Source of the DNA: Solen grandis
Taxonomy: Eukaryota; Mollusca; Bivalvia; Adapedonta; Solenidae
Assembly (NCBI GenBank): GCA_021229015.1
Contig: CM037782.1
Coordinates: forward strand, 58,277,518 to 58,341,517
Length of the DNA stretch: 64,000 nt
Direction of reading: 5' to 3'
In this document: piece by piece, positions 24,101 through 34,500 of the stretch
Position numbering within the stretch: position 1 is the stretch's first letter
Layout of the letters: every line of letters starts with the position of its first letter
Made by a program: the position numbers and the translations under genes
The notes under the pieces: model-generated
The model's input: the letters and a program-made list of their open reading frames with translations, nothing else
Told to the model about the DNA's origin: nothing
Databases searched by the model: none

Positions 24101-27100
24101 TGAAATCTATGTAAGCAGGGGTTTATCTACACTTACCTTACTCCATATTCAACTCATACATAGAGGATATTTGTTTTGAGTGAATATGGAATACATCCCA
24201 TTGAAAAGTGATACAATTTCAATATTTTCAGGAGTGCATAGCCAAGTGAAAATTTTAAAACTTAGAGGAGGGATATATTCCATATTTACTCAAAACAAAT
24301 TTTCTTCAAATTTTGCAATATACCTGGCAAATCTATATTACTCATATTGTTAGGTATGGATTTAACTCACTGATAGAACAGTATTACATCAGTTCAAATA
24401 AACTACCTACCTTCACTGTCTAGCGCCACTGTGTGGTGCTGGCCTCCCTGTATAGAGGTCCAGGTCTTATTGTTGAAAGAATTGATCTTCTCCGGCACAA
24501 ACCTGTTCTTCATGTCAGCAAACCCTGCAAGAGGTTTGGTATACAGGGGTTGAAAGAGCAATAGTCTATATTTACAAATTTTAATCATTTTCCTGTAACA
24601 TATCACAAGTAATTCCACTTTCAATAGAGCATTAATATAAACTCACTCCTCCTCCTTATCCTTTCACAAACTTGACTCAACAATCTAAACAGATACTGAA
24701 GAATCATTAAGGGAGCTAGATTCAAACCAAATGATCCACAGTTCTGCATCCTTCCGCAGGACAAGACAAAATTGTCTCCACTTCTAAAAAGTGGGTATAA
24801 AACTACATAACCAAAAGTGGCAGAACAAGGAGTATCTATCATCTGATTAATCCTTCTCGGCCAATTATAGTAAAAAAAAAAACCCACAAAAAAGCCCACA
24901 CGTCAACAAACTTTGTACTCTTCCTCCTAAATCGCACTTGTTCTGGGTGAATGATGTACTCTGCAACAGAGAAGCAAATGGTGGAATGCCAGATATTTTC
25001 AACCAAATACATCAATAAGTGAAACATTTTCCTTTTAAAAGAGCCTCCCCCACACCAAGAATTTCTGATGTATGTAGAGAAACGTATCACCTGGGGATGA
25101 CTTTGTCTGACTCCACCTACTTAGGTTTAGATGAATTAAGTGAAATTTTTTTTTTTTTCAGGATAATATATTTATTTTCTCAGAAAAGATATCACAAGGT
25201 GCATATATTAATAATAGAGCTTTGCATTATATTTACAGGGTTATGTAAATCTGCAGCCCTGGACTCAAATTTTTGCACTTAGTACTTTTTCTGAGCATCT
25301 CTCACATGAATACTATTTAGATAGTCAGGATACAACTTTTCAGAATCTGAAGTTCATGAACTAAATATGCTCCCTGACTAGTATAAACAGGGGAGTAAAA
25401 TTCCACTTGCTCACTTGTCATGATAAGCAAGTATAAATGCAGGGCCAGGGAAAATAAGAATATATCTAAATTTTGTGAAGGTCAGATTATAGTTTTTTTA
25501 ATCTAAACCACATATGAATCTACATTTTCTTACCTAATCCTTTCCGTCCACCTCTGTGGGTGAAACATTCAGCAATTCTTCCTAACTGACCCTGCTCTGC
25601 ACAGCCTGAAATTATAATGCATATATTGTGATACAGTAAAAAAGATAAAGACCTTTTTTTTTAAAAGCACTTATTTAAGTGGAAACATCTATCATTCACA
25701 AACAGGGTGTCAATCATGCTGAAGATTTTCAATACTAATATTTATGAAAAAAAAAAAGTTTATGCCACTTTAAACTGTTGGGAAACTTCTTACAACACTA
25801 ATCCCACTTGACAGTTCCTGAGTTGAAAAAGTACTTTGTATCAGAGAATGTCAGGATAGATCCTTGCCCCCAACAGGGTTTAAACCGTTGGATCCGCTGT
25901 TGGATTGTTACCATTGGACCATGTGGTCCTAAAACTACATGCTATTTGAATTTTGTATCTAAACTGAAGTCATTATTACCATGAAAACATTTGTACATTC
26001 ATATAAATATAAAGAGACACAAATTTAAAAATACTTGGAGGTCATTTATAATATTAAATACAATTTTAGGGTCAAAATGGATGATTTTGTGCATCATGAA
26101 AAAACTCTATAAAATGATTAAGAATTAAGACTTAAACAGTGTTACATACCACATGTGAAGATTGCCCCCGCCTCGGACAGACAAACAAGATGATCCCCGC
26201 CTGATACAATCTTTACTATCGTCTCTGCCACCGGCAGGGCGACTGGTTTGTTCTCGATACCGTTCAGTGTCAGTCCCATTGATCCATTAGCATCCTGCAG
26301 AGAGAAAAACATCGTAGTTCATAGCTTGTACTCTCAAGGTTGATTATTCAATTTGTTATAATATTGCATAATGTTGAGTCATCTTTTTTGCAACAACACT
26401 GGATAACATTTGCTTAAAAGTAGCAAATTTCAAATGCCACCTTACACAAAGTTTCATCACTGTCATAAAGTTTAGAGTCAAAGATTTTTCTGAAGGGTGC
26501 TCACTTGGAAATGTCTGGTGTTCTCTAAGCTATATTCATATCAGAGCTCCCCCCCCCCTTCCCATGCCACACACACAAAAAAACTGTGGAGTTTAGTGAG
26601 AACCCTGTACTGAGGAGAAGAAGTCATGCATTTGGAGACTATGTCTACTTGAGACAGGTATAGTGCAGCCACACTGCAGTGTCACACTAAAAACATGTGA
26701 TATGATATCACACCCAGGAACATTATTCTAACACTCAGTCAACTAATCATGAAACTACCCTTATATGCTTGCTACCTTATATATATATGCTGAGTGCCAA
26801 GCAATGAAGAGAAATATTCAGTCATCTGATTTCAGATACAAGGGAGCTCCATCTTTATCAGATAACCCTATTATACTATCATTTGTTTTTTGTTAGGTTT
26901 ATTGTCCCGCAGTATTTCAGTCATTTGGAGACGATGTTTACTTGAGACAGATATAGTGCTGCCACACTGCACTATCATACTGTAGATATGTGGCATGATA
27001 CCACACCAGGTCACATTATCCTTGGACCGGGCAACAAGTCCTGGAACTACCCTTATATACTGAGCGCCAAGCAAGGGAGCTATACCAGAACCATTTTTTA

Positions 27101-29493
27101 CAAATCTGGTATGCTGTGGCCGGGGATCGAACCCACAACCTCCCCATCCCGAGGCGAACACTCTAACCACTCAGCCACCGGGACCGGTGTATATTATTCT
27201 TTATCATTATTTACCAGTAACCATTGCTATGATAACTCACCCTGAAGTTTCCCCAGAAGTATACATGTCCATCCTCTGTAAGTGCGGCGGTGTGACTGTC
27301 ACCTGCACTGACCTGTACTATGTTGGATAGTCCCTCTATCTTCCCCGGTGTTGTTTCACTGCCTTCCTCGGATGTGTCACGACCCAGGGTGCCTTCATCG
27401 TTACAACCAAATGTGTACACCTGAAATTTTAGCAAGTACAAATCATTGCAGACTTAAAACATATTTTCAAAACTTTAAATCAGTGTATTATTTGGTAGTA
27501 TATCAAAGCATATGGAGATGAAAGGATACGATTATATGTATATAATAATATATAATTTGAAATTGAATAATATAAATATAATTCGTATTTTTTTTTCATA
27601 ACTGATATTCAGAGTCCAAACATGGAAATTCACCTGAGGTGAGCTCACTTACCTCTCCCTTGTCTGTAAGACAGACGGTGTGCATTCCTCCCCCACACAC
27701 CTGTACAATGGGGTCTGGCAGGGCCACCAGGGCGGGGCGACCCTTCTCCATCACATCCTCCCCAAGTCCCAACTGCCCCACATCGCCTTCTCCGCAGGTC
27801 AACACCTTCCCTGGCACGCGACCATAGCTGCTGTGGACCACTGCAAGAGAAACTAACATGGATGGTCTGTCAAAATACACCAATCCACACACATATGTAC
27901 AGCAGGTAACTAACAGCTGTTTACTGCTTTCTCTTCACTAATTATGAAATATTTTCATTCAATTAAAAACATTACATTTTTTTTTCCAAAATTTATTGGT
28001 ATGAATATTTTACCAAGATAAACTAAAAGAAGCTATTTTAGAGAGTAATTTTTGAGCACACAAACATATCTTGCAATTTTTGTTTGATATATTTTCCATG
28101 AAAAGAGCTGCTGGTTCACTTTTTCATACAGATTATAGTAAAAAAAAATGTTAATGCCACATCCAGTCACAATTGTTATAACTTAACCCTTTTCTTCATA
28201 TAGACACATTTTGACACAATGGCAAACAGAGCAGACAAAGATCAGACATGTCCTATAGGAGATGTTTGATCAGGGTCTCCTCTCTTTGCTCATACAATAT
28301 TGTAGCTCAGTTTCTACAGAGTTATCTGTGGCAAAGAAAAATTCATTATTTCATAAACCAGTTAAAGATCAATCAATTACTATTCATCAAGTCATAAATT
28401 AATAGTTAAGGGACCAATGGAAGCATTCATGAAAAATTATCTACATCTATCTATCTGGACAACCCCTTTCTCAGTGTCACAGTCTGGAAAATTTCAAATG
28501 TTATGTGATCAAACCAATATCTTTAGAACCTGAATGACCAGCTGTTGACCACTGTGACGCTATTTCACTTGACATTTTATTATATTAAATAGCATGCTGT
28601 ATTTAGAGCATGGGATATTGTACCCGGTATTTCCTCCCGGGAAAGGAAGCAATAAAGTTTGGAAACTTACACTCACCCTTTTGTCTCTTTGATGCTTTGT
28701 CCGGGGTACTCTCTGACTCCCTAGCCCTCTTCCTGCCTCTACCAGCCATCTGATACAAATGATTGTCAGTTCATCAAATTATTTAAAAAAAGTACATTAG
28801 TGTGTTATGAATTCCACGAGCAGGTTCGTGGTTCGAAATACTATGTATTTATTATTTTCGAACTCAGCTGTTTTCATTAATGCAACTGTTTTATTTCAAA
28901 TTTCTAAAACAGTTTGAAGCTATCAAGCATTTCATCACCACTTTAAGTTAAACTAAAGACTTTAATCATGTGTTAATATTCTTTCTGGTGAAGTCATTCA
29001 CATTATTTAATTCATATAAATACATAATTTAGAATATTTTTATAATCATTTACAAAATTAGTAAAATAGTATGTTTGGAAGTAAAATATTAACCCAAGTT
29101 ACATCATGAAGCTACTTTAAAGGCATCTAGGTATTTACATCTCTGGTTACATCTAATGGAATAAAAATTAAAAAAAGTCATCATTCATAATCATATCAGT
29201 TAAATAAATGTTTCCATAAAATAAGCACAGATATATGTCAACATAAGAAACCAATAAACTATTTGATAAAATAATGTCTTTCTAACAAAGTTTGCCATTT
29301 TATGAATGCCAAAATTATGAATGAAACAAATGAATTAAAAACAAAACATTTTGATACAATTGATATAATTTTAAATTGGAATAAATTTCTGCTTATAAAG
29401 TAAGTCTGTAAAAAATACCTTTGGTTTAGCTTCCCCTTTTAGCAGATCTCCAACTTTTGTGACTTTAATATTGTCATTCTCAAATGGAGGCAT
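21049..29493 (-). CDS. RCC1: RCC1, regulator of chromosome condensation (Ran guanine-nucleotide exchange factor), ten coding exons
   Basis: RCC1 is a seven-bladed beta-propeller that sits on chromatin through H2A/H2B and DNA and loads Ran with GTP, making the RanGTP gradient used for nuclear transport and spindle assembly. Ten exons join in frame: 29493-29419, 28749-28677, 27840-27653, 27420-27241, 26294-26150, 25605-25534, 24524-24411, 22514-22362, 21390-21285 and 21109-21049 (stop TGA). All introns are GT-AG. The product is 388 residues; human RCC1 is about 421. Signature stretches include [72 protein letters not shown] and [11 protein letters not shown]. The Asp that matches catalytic Asp182 of human RCC1 is kept (FRDANG), as is the GGQHHT histidine pair. 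An in-frame TAA lies upstream of the first ATG. About 53 residues at the blade 4/5 junction are absent from the model (see findings). RCC1-like paralogues such as RCBTB or HERC2 domains fit less well. Confidence 0.94.
21285..21390 (-). CDS. RCC1: RCC1 coding exon 9 (blade 7, first part)
   Basis: Residues 335-368. [20 protein letters not shown] and [14 protein letters not shown] match human VFAWGMGTNYQLGTGQDED and AWSPVEMMGKQLEN. Both ends are in phase 2 and split codons. Confidence 0.95.
21630..21871 (+). mobile_element. Palindromic MITE, copy 3, in RCC1 intron 8
   Basis: A full-length copy with TTAA borders. It sits 240 bp from RCC1 exon 9, within the intron, and on the strand opposite to the gene. 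One hairpin arm reads GCGAACAACATAAAACC, a change shared with copy 5. Confidence 0.9.
21897..22330. repeat. Two 75-bp direct repeats flanking a SINE
   Basis: TTGTCTTCATGT(A/C)ATGTGAGTGT followed by GGGATGGGA-like and GCATGAT..TTGTCCCTA-like sequence occurs at about 21897-21970 and again at 22252-22330, on either side of the SINE. Confidence 0.65.
21988..22241 (-). mobile_element. tRNA-derived SINE in RCC1 intron 8
   Basis: The head at the right has a B box read as GGGTTCAATCC and an A box as TGGCTAAGTGGTTAGAA on the minus strand; the body has GACTATGTCTACTTGAGAC. The poly-TTAAACCCAACA tail is missing. It lies between two similar 75-bp segments. Confidence 0.8.
22362..22514 (-). CDS. RCC1: RCC1 coding exon 8 (blade 6)
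   Basis: Residues 284-333. It carries [20 protein letters not shown], which matches human [15 protein letters not shown] almost exactly, then [13 protein letters not shown]. Acceptor TTTCAG, donor GATG|GTAAGT. Confidence 0.95.
23183..23635. repeat. Three direct units of about 158 bp in RCC1 intron 7
   Basis: TCATTCACGCGATAATGCTG, AATATCGAACTCATCCGCGA and AGGGCCATAACTTCTAAG recur at about 23183, 23340 and 23501, more than 90 percent alike by eye. Confidence 0.85.
24169..24300. repeat. Inverted repeat, 31-bp arms, in RCC1 intron 7
   Basis: Arms 24169-24199 and 24270-24300 (starting ATTTGTTTTGAGTGAATATG) pair with two mismatches around a 70-base loop. A third partial copy, CTCCATATTCAACTCATAC, lies at 24141. 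Confidence 0.85.
24411..24524 (-). CDS. RCC1: RCC1 coding exon 7 (second half of blade 5)
   Basis: Encodes [20 protein letters not shown] and [17 protein letters not shown], matching human [20 protein letters not shown] and GGQHHTVCMDSEG. It enters in phase 1, the same phase in which exon 6 leaves, so joining exon 6 to exon 7 keeps the frame even though the intervening propeller segment is missing. Confidence 0.93.
25534..25605 (-). CDS. RCC1: RCC1 coding exon 6 (start of blade 4)
   Basis: A 72-bp exon encoding [20 protein letters not shown] then KGL, matching human [24 protein letters not shown]. It ends in phase 1. The human protein continues with about 50 more residues that have no counterpart before the next recognised exon. 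Confidence 0.92.
26150..26294 (-). CDS. RCC1: RCC1 coding exon 5 (blade 3, Ran-contacting wedge)
   Basis: Residues 173-220 plus a split Gly. It begins [12 protein letters not shown], matching human RDNNGVIGL, the beta-wedge that touches Ran; the first Asp aligns with Asp182. It continues to [16 protein letters not shown] and ends IFTCG. In the human protein a longer loop of about eight residues follows the wedge, so this blade is slightly shorter here. Confidence 0.93.
26631..26812 (-). mobile_element. Truncated SINE (body only), RCC1 intron 4
   Basis: Matches the body of the adjacent 26888-27186 SINE (GGAGACTATGTCTACTTGAG, GCCACACTGCAGTGTCAC, GAGTGCCAAGCAA) without the tRNA-like head. It carries a short TATATA expansion at its right end. 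Confidence 0.75.
26888..27186 (-). mobile_element. tRNA-derived SINE, near full length, in RCC1 intron 4
   Basis: Reading the minus strand, a tRNA-like head has an A box (GTGGCTGAGTGGTTAGAG) and B box (GGGTTCGATCC), then a conserved body (TTGCTTGGCGCTCAGTATA, then TAGTGCGATATCTGTCTCAAG-like sequence) and a tail like GGGACAATAAACCTAACAAA. This is the best copy of the main SINE family in the window. Confidence 0.85.
27241..27420 (-). CDS. RCC1: RCC1 coding exon 4 (blade 2)
   Basis: Residues 113-172, a phase 0 to phase 0 exon of exactly 60 codons. It carries [20 protein letters not shown] and [20 protein letters not shown], nearly identical to the vertebrate protein. It ends with WGNFR, just before the catalytic-loop Asp encoded by the next exon. 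Confidence 0.95.
27653..27840 (-). CDS. RCC1: RCC1 coding exon 3 (blade 1)
   Basis: Residues 51-112. The exon begins [20 protein letters not shown] and includes the RCC1 repeat signature [14 protein letters not shown] at its end. It corresponds to human [15 protein letters not shown] through [13 protein letters not shown]. The acceptor TTGCAG and donor GAG|GTAAGT are both strong. Confidence 0.95.
28193..28420 (+). mobile_element. E-family repeat, copy 3, in RCC1 intron 2
   Basis: Starts TTAACCCTTTTCTTCATATAG then ACACATTTTGACAC, which is the same outer end as the palindromic MITEs, and then carries the E core (CATACAATATTGTAGCTCAG). No minisatellite is attached. Confidence 0.65.
28677..28749 (-). 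CDS. RCC1: RCC1 coding exon 2 (nuclear localisation signal)
   Basis: Residues 26-49 are [20 protein letters not shown] then KRQK. Two basic clusters (GRKRAR and KRQK) separated by about 14 residues look like a bipartite nuclear localisation signal, as found in the N-tail of vertebrate RCC1. The exon starts right after a CAG acceptor with ATG and ends in phase 1 (AAG G|GTGAG). Confidence 0.9.
29419..29493 (-). CDS. RCC1: RCC1 coding exon 1 (N-terminal tail, residues 1-25)
   Basis: This exon encodes [20 protein letters not shown] followed by EAKPK, and ends in phase 0 at a GT donor (AAG|GTATTT). Reading upstream in frame reaches TAA before any other ATG, so this is the first possible start. 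The next exon also begins exactly with an in-frame ATG, so a shorter protein is possible by alternative first exons. The tail has no propeller homology; the RCC1 N-tail is known to be poorly conserved and basic. Confidence 0.75.
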
Positions 29494-31289
29494 CTTCACT
29501 TTACTACAGTATCTTACTTTTCCTAGTTAACAGTGAAATACTTCCTCTCTGTACTGTACAACTTTCAAACTTCCCTCCACTACAGTAATCCTCTTTGTTA
29601 GCCTACAACCAATGTGTTTACACACAGACTGTGTTATCTGGTAGCTGACTCCCCAACATATATACCAAAGCCTTCCTAGCTGGCACCTCAGGCTGAGTAC
29701 CAATCTACAATGGGATCATGTGTGACACCAACATGCTCAGTGTCACACAAAACTAGCCAAGTGTGACTAATGTCATTATCAGTGTAATAAATCAATCACT
29801 GTTTAATAGTTGATAATTATCCACAGGAAGCAGACATTGTGATTTAATCAGCAATTTGCTGGAGGAAGCAGAAGTTGTGTAACAATTACACAGGAGTTCG
29901 TTTTGTCCAAGAGTAATAGCCAATTTTAATTAGCAGTTAATATTTATAGGTATCCCTTCTCTTTGCAAATCTAGAAAGAAAAGCTAATTCAATGAAAATG
30001 ATAAGGTCCATTGATTATATTACTTTGGAAGAATAAAAACTATCTCTTATATATCATTTTTGTTCCTTCCTTTCATTTTGGATAGAAAGGTTTACTTAAT
30101 AGATGTTCTTTGTACAAACCCTCCTAATTCAATTTCATAGATTCTGCATATTAGTATGCTTTCTTTTACTGTTTCTATCACAAGGTTATTGGTCACCACC
30201 ATGGAACTTTATTTTTCTTTATAACTTAAAAAATATTTAGTCTCAGTGATTTCTTTCTTTTATAACTAAAAAAAAAATTAAAAAAAATATTTAGTCTCAG
30301 TGATTTTTTTTTCTCACTAAAATAGGATTCCCTCCCTCCAAAAAAAAAAAGAGAAAGAAGAAACCTGCAATATATTTCCAAAAGAAACATCCATTTAGTC
30401 ATATGAAAAGAAAGATAACTCTATAAAATATCAAACTATTTGCAAGAGGTGTTGGGTTTGAGACCCTCTCAGACCATCAATATATTCATAATCACCATGC
30501 ATATTTACCCAGGTGTAGAGGGAGTTTTACCCCCCCAAATTGGCCATGTACCCCCTAAATTGTAGAGACTATTTATATGAAGGGCCTGTATAAAAGTAAG
30601 GAAAAAGCAATTGTATCCCCAGATTCAAACTCAGTGGGCAGCCTGATAACCTGTCTATCCCACCAGATACCTGTCTGTAACAAAAGTGTATTATTTATGA
30701 ATTCACTTCTTTCAGTAGTTTTCACTTTTTCAGTGCAAACTCCTTACTAGTGAACCTTTGTGCATAGCTTTGGAGGAAGCAGCAAGTGGATACCTAATAC
30801 ATCTCAATTGTTTATTTAAATGACTGTGTTGTGTTATACTGATAAAGAGCGAAAATGTTCATTATTTCTACATAAATGCTGAAAAGGTGTAGTATACTTG
30901 GCACTGTTTTATAACTGCATATTTTTTCCCCCTAATGACCATCGAAATAGGACGATTCATCCATTTTGCATAGTTTTAGATTAAAAAACATAGAAATTAC
31001 ACACCATAGAATTAACTAGGTCTGTTCATGAGTTTTTCTGACACCGTTTTTGCATATTTACATGTATATTTACATTTCCATGTTCAAGCCATGGTCTCTT
31101 ATGAGATTAATTCCTCTTTCTTTTCTTTTATTGTAATGGCTAGCAATCATTTCCTGATTATCATGGCCACATTTTAGACCATGCGGTCAAGGATTTCCCA
31201 CATGTGACACGTTGGTCCTGTTTTTTTGCTGAAGAGACAGCATCAGAAGTTGGATACAACGGAGTCCTAGTGCGACACCCTAGCTCATT
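29494..31289. other. RCC1 upstream region
   Basis: Would contain the RCC1 promoter and 5' UTR. No TATA box or CpG cluster stands out. A direct duplication with ATATTTAGTCTCAGTGATTT occurs at 30235-30310. Confidence 0.5.
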
Positions 31290-32010
31290 TTGCGAATAGA
31301 TGCCTTGGTTCTTTTATGTGCCTGGTGTAAAGCACCAATACACGGGAGACAAGTTCCTCAGGGTAGAACCAGAACTGAGTACTCCCACGTTCCCATAGCA
31401 ACCCCATTTAGCTGAGTGCCAGACAAGGGTGCATCTGGTATAGAGCTGGGAACCACTGGTTCGAACTGTACCACGGTTTACCATGGCTTTTAAATAAATA
31501 CCGCAGTACACACAATATACCACACTAAATATTCTTGGACTTGTGTTACTAACATCAAATTCATGCTAGTCGCCATCAGCCATTTTGATTTCCTTTCAAG
31601 GTCATTATTGGTAGCCAATGAATATTTTCAAATAAAATTGTATTTTCTAATATTTAAATGGAATTTGATACATTTATATCATATCTACACTTGTTTTTGA
31701 TGTTGCTAAACAATGAAATTATCAGTAACAACAAATTTATTAAAAATTTACTCATTCTTTTCTGTTATAGGAAACCACCAAACTATCGGTATTATTCGTC
31801 CTTGTATCGGTTTGTACCACAAGCTGCTTTGGACCGTGGTTTACCGGTATACCAGTAAAACCGCACACCTCTAAACTGGTACCAATTTTATAGGTCTTTG
31901 TTTTGACGCTATCACCAAAGGAAGTGTTCCAGCTGGGATTCAAACCCCAGATTTCCTGAACTCAAAGCGAACACTCTACCACTGAGCTATTGCGCTGGTT
32001 CCTGGGTGAA
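31290..32010 (-). mobile_element. SINE interrupted by a roughly 450-bp insertion
   Basis: The tRNA-like head (minus strand TAGCTCAGTGGTAGAGTG and GGTTTGAATCCC) lies at 31925-32000. The matching body (GCTGAGTGCCAGACAAGGGT read on the plus strand) lies at 31290-31440. Between them, 31441-31889 has inverted ends containing GGTTTACC, so it looks like a separate insert. Confidence 0.55.
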
Positions 32011-33775
32011 TCTCTGAGGTATGGGGGAACAGTGTAGCTGGAGTTTGTTGGCTTGGTACAGGTGTTTGTTAAGTGGTTGAGAGGCTTTAGATCATGTGGC
32101 ATGTTGGCTCATTGATAAAAGGGTTGACATGATGTACCAGACACCCATGCTTCATGTCCTACCCTCTGGTCAGGTCAGTTTTTTTTCCTAGGTCTCGGTT
32201 ATCTTTAACTGAAAGGGAACTCTATTCTTCCCGATAAAGAAAGAATACATTGTTATCTTAGGACTAATTCCATACCTGGGAAGATCATGTCAGAGAGGGG
32301 AAACCACCCATTTACAACTGCCTCTATCTAGAAATATAGGTCTACAGTTCTGTATTTTCGGTTTATATTTTCATATCAATTTAGGAAATATTCGTAATTT
32401 TCATTGCATTTGTAAATTTAAAGATTAAAATTTGAAAGGAACGCTGGCCATTGTACTTTCTAGGACACTGTCTTCTCAACTCTTCCACTGAAAGAAACTC
32501 GGACAGCGATGTAAAATGCGTGGGTGGGGTGAAGTGAACATATTTCAATTTTATTTACCTTTCACGCCAAAAGTAGATTTCTACTTATGTTGGACTTGTA
32601 GAAACAACTGAATGTAAAAGCTATGCGTGGATACTGCTTTTAAATCGACCGAACACGTTGATCACATAAACAACGGATTTAAATTAACTGAATTCGCCGC
32701 CAACATGTGTTAATGTGAACTAATTGGAATACTTCGGATTTTATCCTAATCTCATACTGGCCAAAACGTACATTTTTTCTATTTGGTCAAGGCACACAAA
32801 ATGTTTGTGAAATGCAGACATCTGAAAATTTGTGCAGTACTACACTTCTATGCATGTAGATGCATTCATATGCAATGATATGAAAGTTATTGATATTCAT
32901 ATATAGGTATTTGCAAACACTGACAAAATTAATTTTTGAAATATTTTGTAACACACGGTAGCTAGCTCTGCAGTGTTATCTGTGGATAAGGTCGATTGTT
33001 TGTGCAAATTCTATTTATATTCAGAAGCATGTAATGTTAATTTGCCTATACGAGGGATCCAAAGTATCGTAGAATTTTGTTTAACTTTTATAGCGTTATA
33101 ATAAAAATTTATCAAATAAAATTACATGTGCCTTTTGATTTCACTATCGATATTATCTCGAAGCTACATTAATCTAGGTATTCACATCTCTGATAATTAT
33201 TTTTAATAATAAATTGAGTTTGAGTTTGAGAGTTTTAAAATCTTCGTCGAAGAAGAAAACAAGTACCTGGGACCTTGAGGTTGATTTTGCATTCATGAAT
33301 CATAAACTATGGATGCATTCATAATTCTCATGGTATTCCCTTCTATAAAGAGCTAGCCAGATACCGTCACCTTTCCAGTTTGAAAAGAAAACTGACAATA
33401 GAATTAAAAGGTACATATAGCTGACGTGTTCTTTGAAGATGTTATGTGAAGTTTGGCATATTCCAGCTGGGTCTATTTAATATTTCAGTTTTAATTTATA
33501 TATGTATATACAGAGACCCTGATTCCAGTGGGGAATACCACGATCTATGATTCCATGAAAAATACCAACTGGCAACCTTTTTGATTTTGGAAAAAAATGT
33601 AGAGCTCTAAATAAAATTTGATATTGATATAGGTACAATTATTTACAAATATACTTGAAATATGGTTTACATGTGGTCAAGAGTTGTAAAAATAATCATA
33701 GTTTATTATTTCGTTTTCATATTACATCTATTATATGTAAAAAATAAAAAGAAAAAAGAAAAAAAAGAAATTCGC
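32011..33775. other. DNA without recognised genes
   Basis: AT-rich and unique as far as I can see; nothing supported. Confidence 0.55.
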
Positions 33776-34500
33776 TGGTAGCTGGGTCCTAGTAGCTATT
33801 TTTCTAGTTACTAGTAGCTGACTGGCTATTAGAAGCCAACCTTTGCTCTGAGAAAAACCAGCAACTAGTAGCTAACTTTTCTTCCAATTGGCTATTTTTT
33901 TTCTCTGAGAAGTAACCAGCTACTTGCAGCCAACCTTTGCTCTGAGAAGTAACTAGCTACTAATAGCCAACTTTTGCTTTGAGAAGTAACCAGCTACTAG
34001 TGGCTAACTTTTCTTCCAAGAAGTAACAGATATTCGTGGCTAACTTTTTCTCTGAGAAGTAACAAGCTACTTGTAGCCAACCTTTGCTTTGAGAAGTAAC
34101 CAGTTACTTGTAGCCAACTTTTGCTCTAAGAAGTAACCAGCTACTTGTAGCCAATTTTTTCTCTGAGAAGAAACCAGCTACTTGTAGCCAACCTTTGCTC
34201 TGAGAAGTTATCAGATACAAGTAGCCAGCTTTTACTCTGTGAATTAACCAGCTACTGGTAGCCAACGTTCCTTCCGAGAAGTAACCAGCTACTTGTAGCT
34301 AACTTTAGGTCTGAGAAATAACCAGCTACAATTTAAAGTAGCCAACTTTTACTCTGAGAAGTAACAAGCTACTAGTAGCCAACTTTTACTCCGAGAAGTA
34401 ACCAGCTACTTGTAGCTAACTTTAGCTCTGAGAAATAACCAGCTACAAGTAGCCAACTTTTCCTTCGAGAAGTAGCCAGTTACTAGTTCCCAACCTTTCC
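33776..34500. repeat. Minisatellite, 37-bp unit, about 19 copies
   Basis: Units such as GAGAAGTAACCAGCTACTTG followed by TAGCCAACTTTTGCTCT repeat with scattered point changes. Copies at the left edge are more diverged than those in the middle. The right edge abuts the broken mariner transposase. Confidence 0.92.

Noticed and set aside
24621..25090. Minus-strand frames of 83-92 codons in RCC1 intron 6
   Set aside because: Checked as candidates for the missing propeller segment; neither has the GLSNYxQLG or CGAYxTF motifs nor suitable splice sites.
33776..34500. Possible CRISPR-like array
   Set aside because: Repeats are contiguous with no unique spacers, and the genome is eukaryotic; it is a minisatellite.
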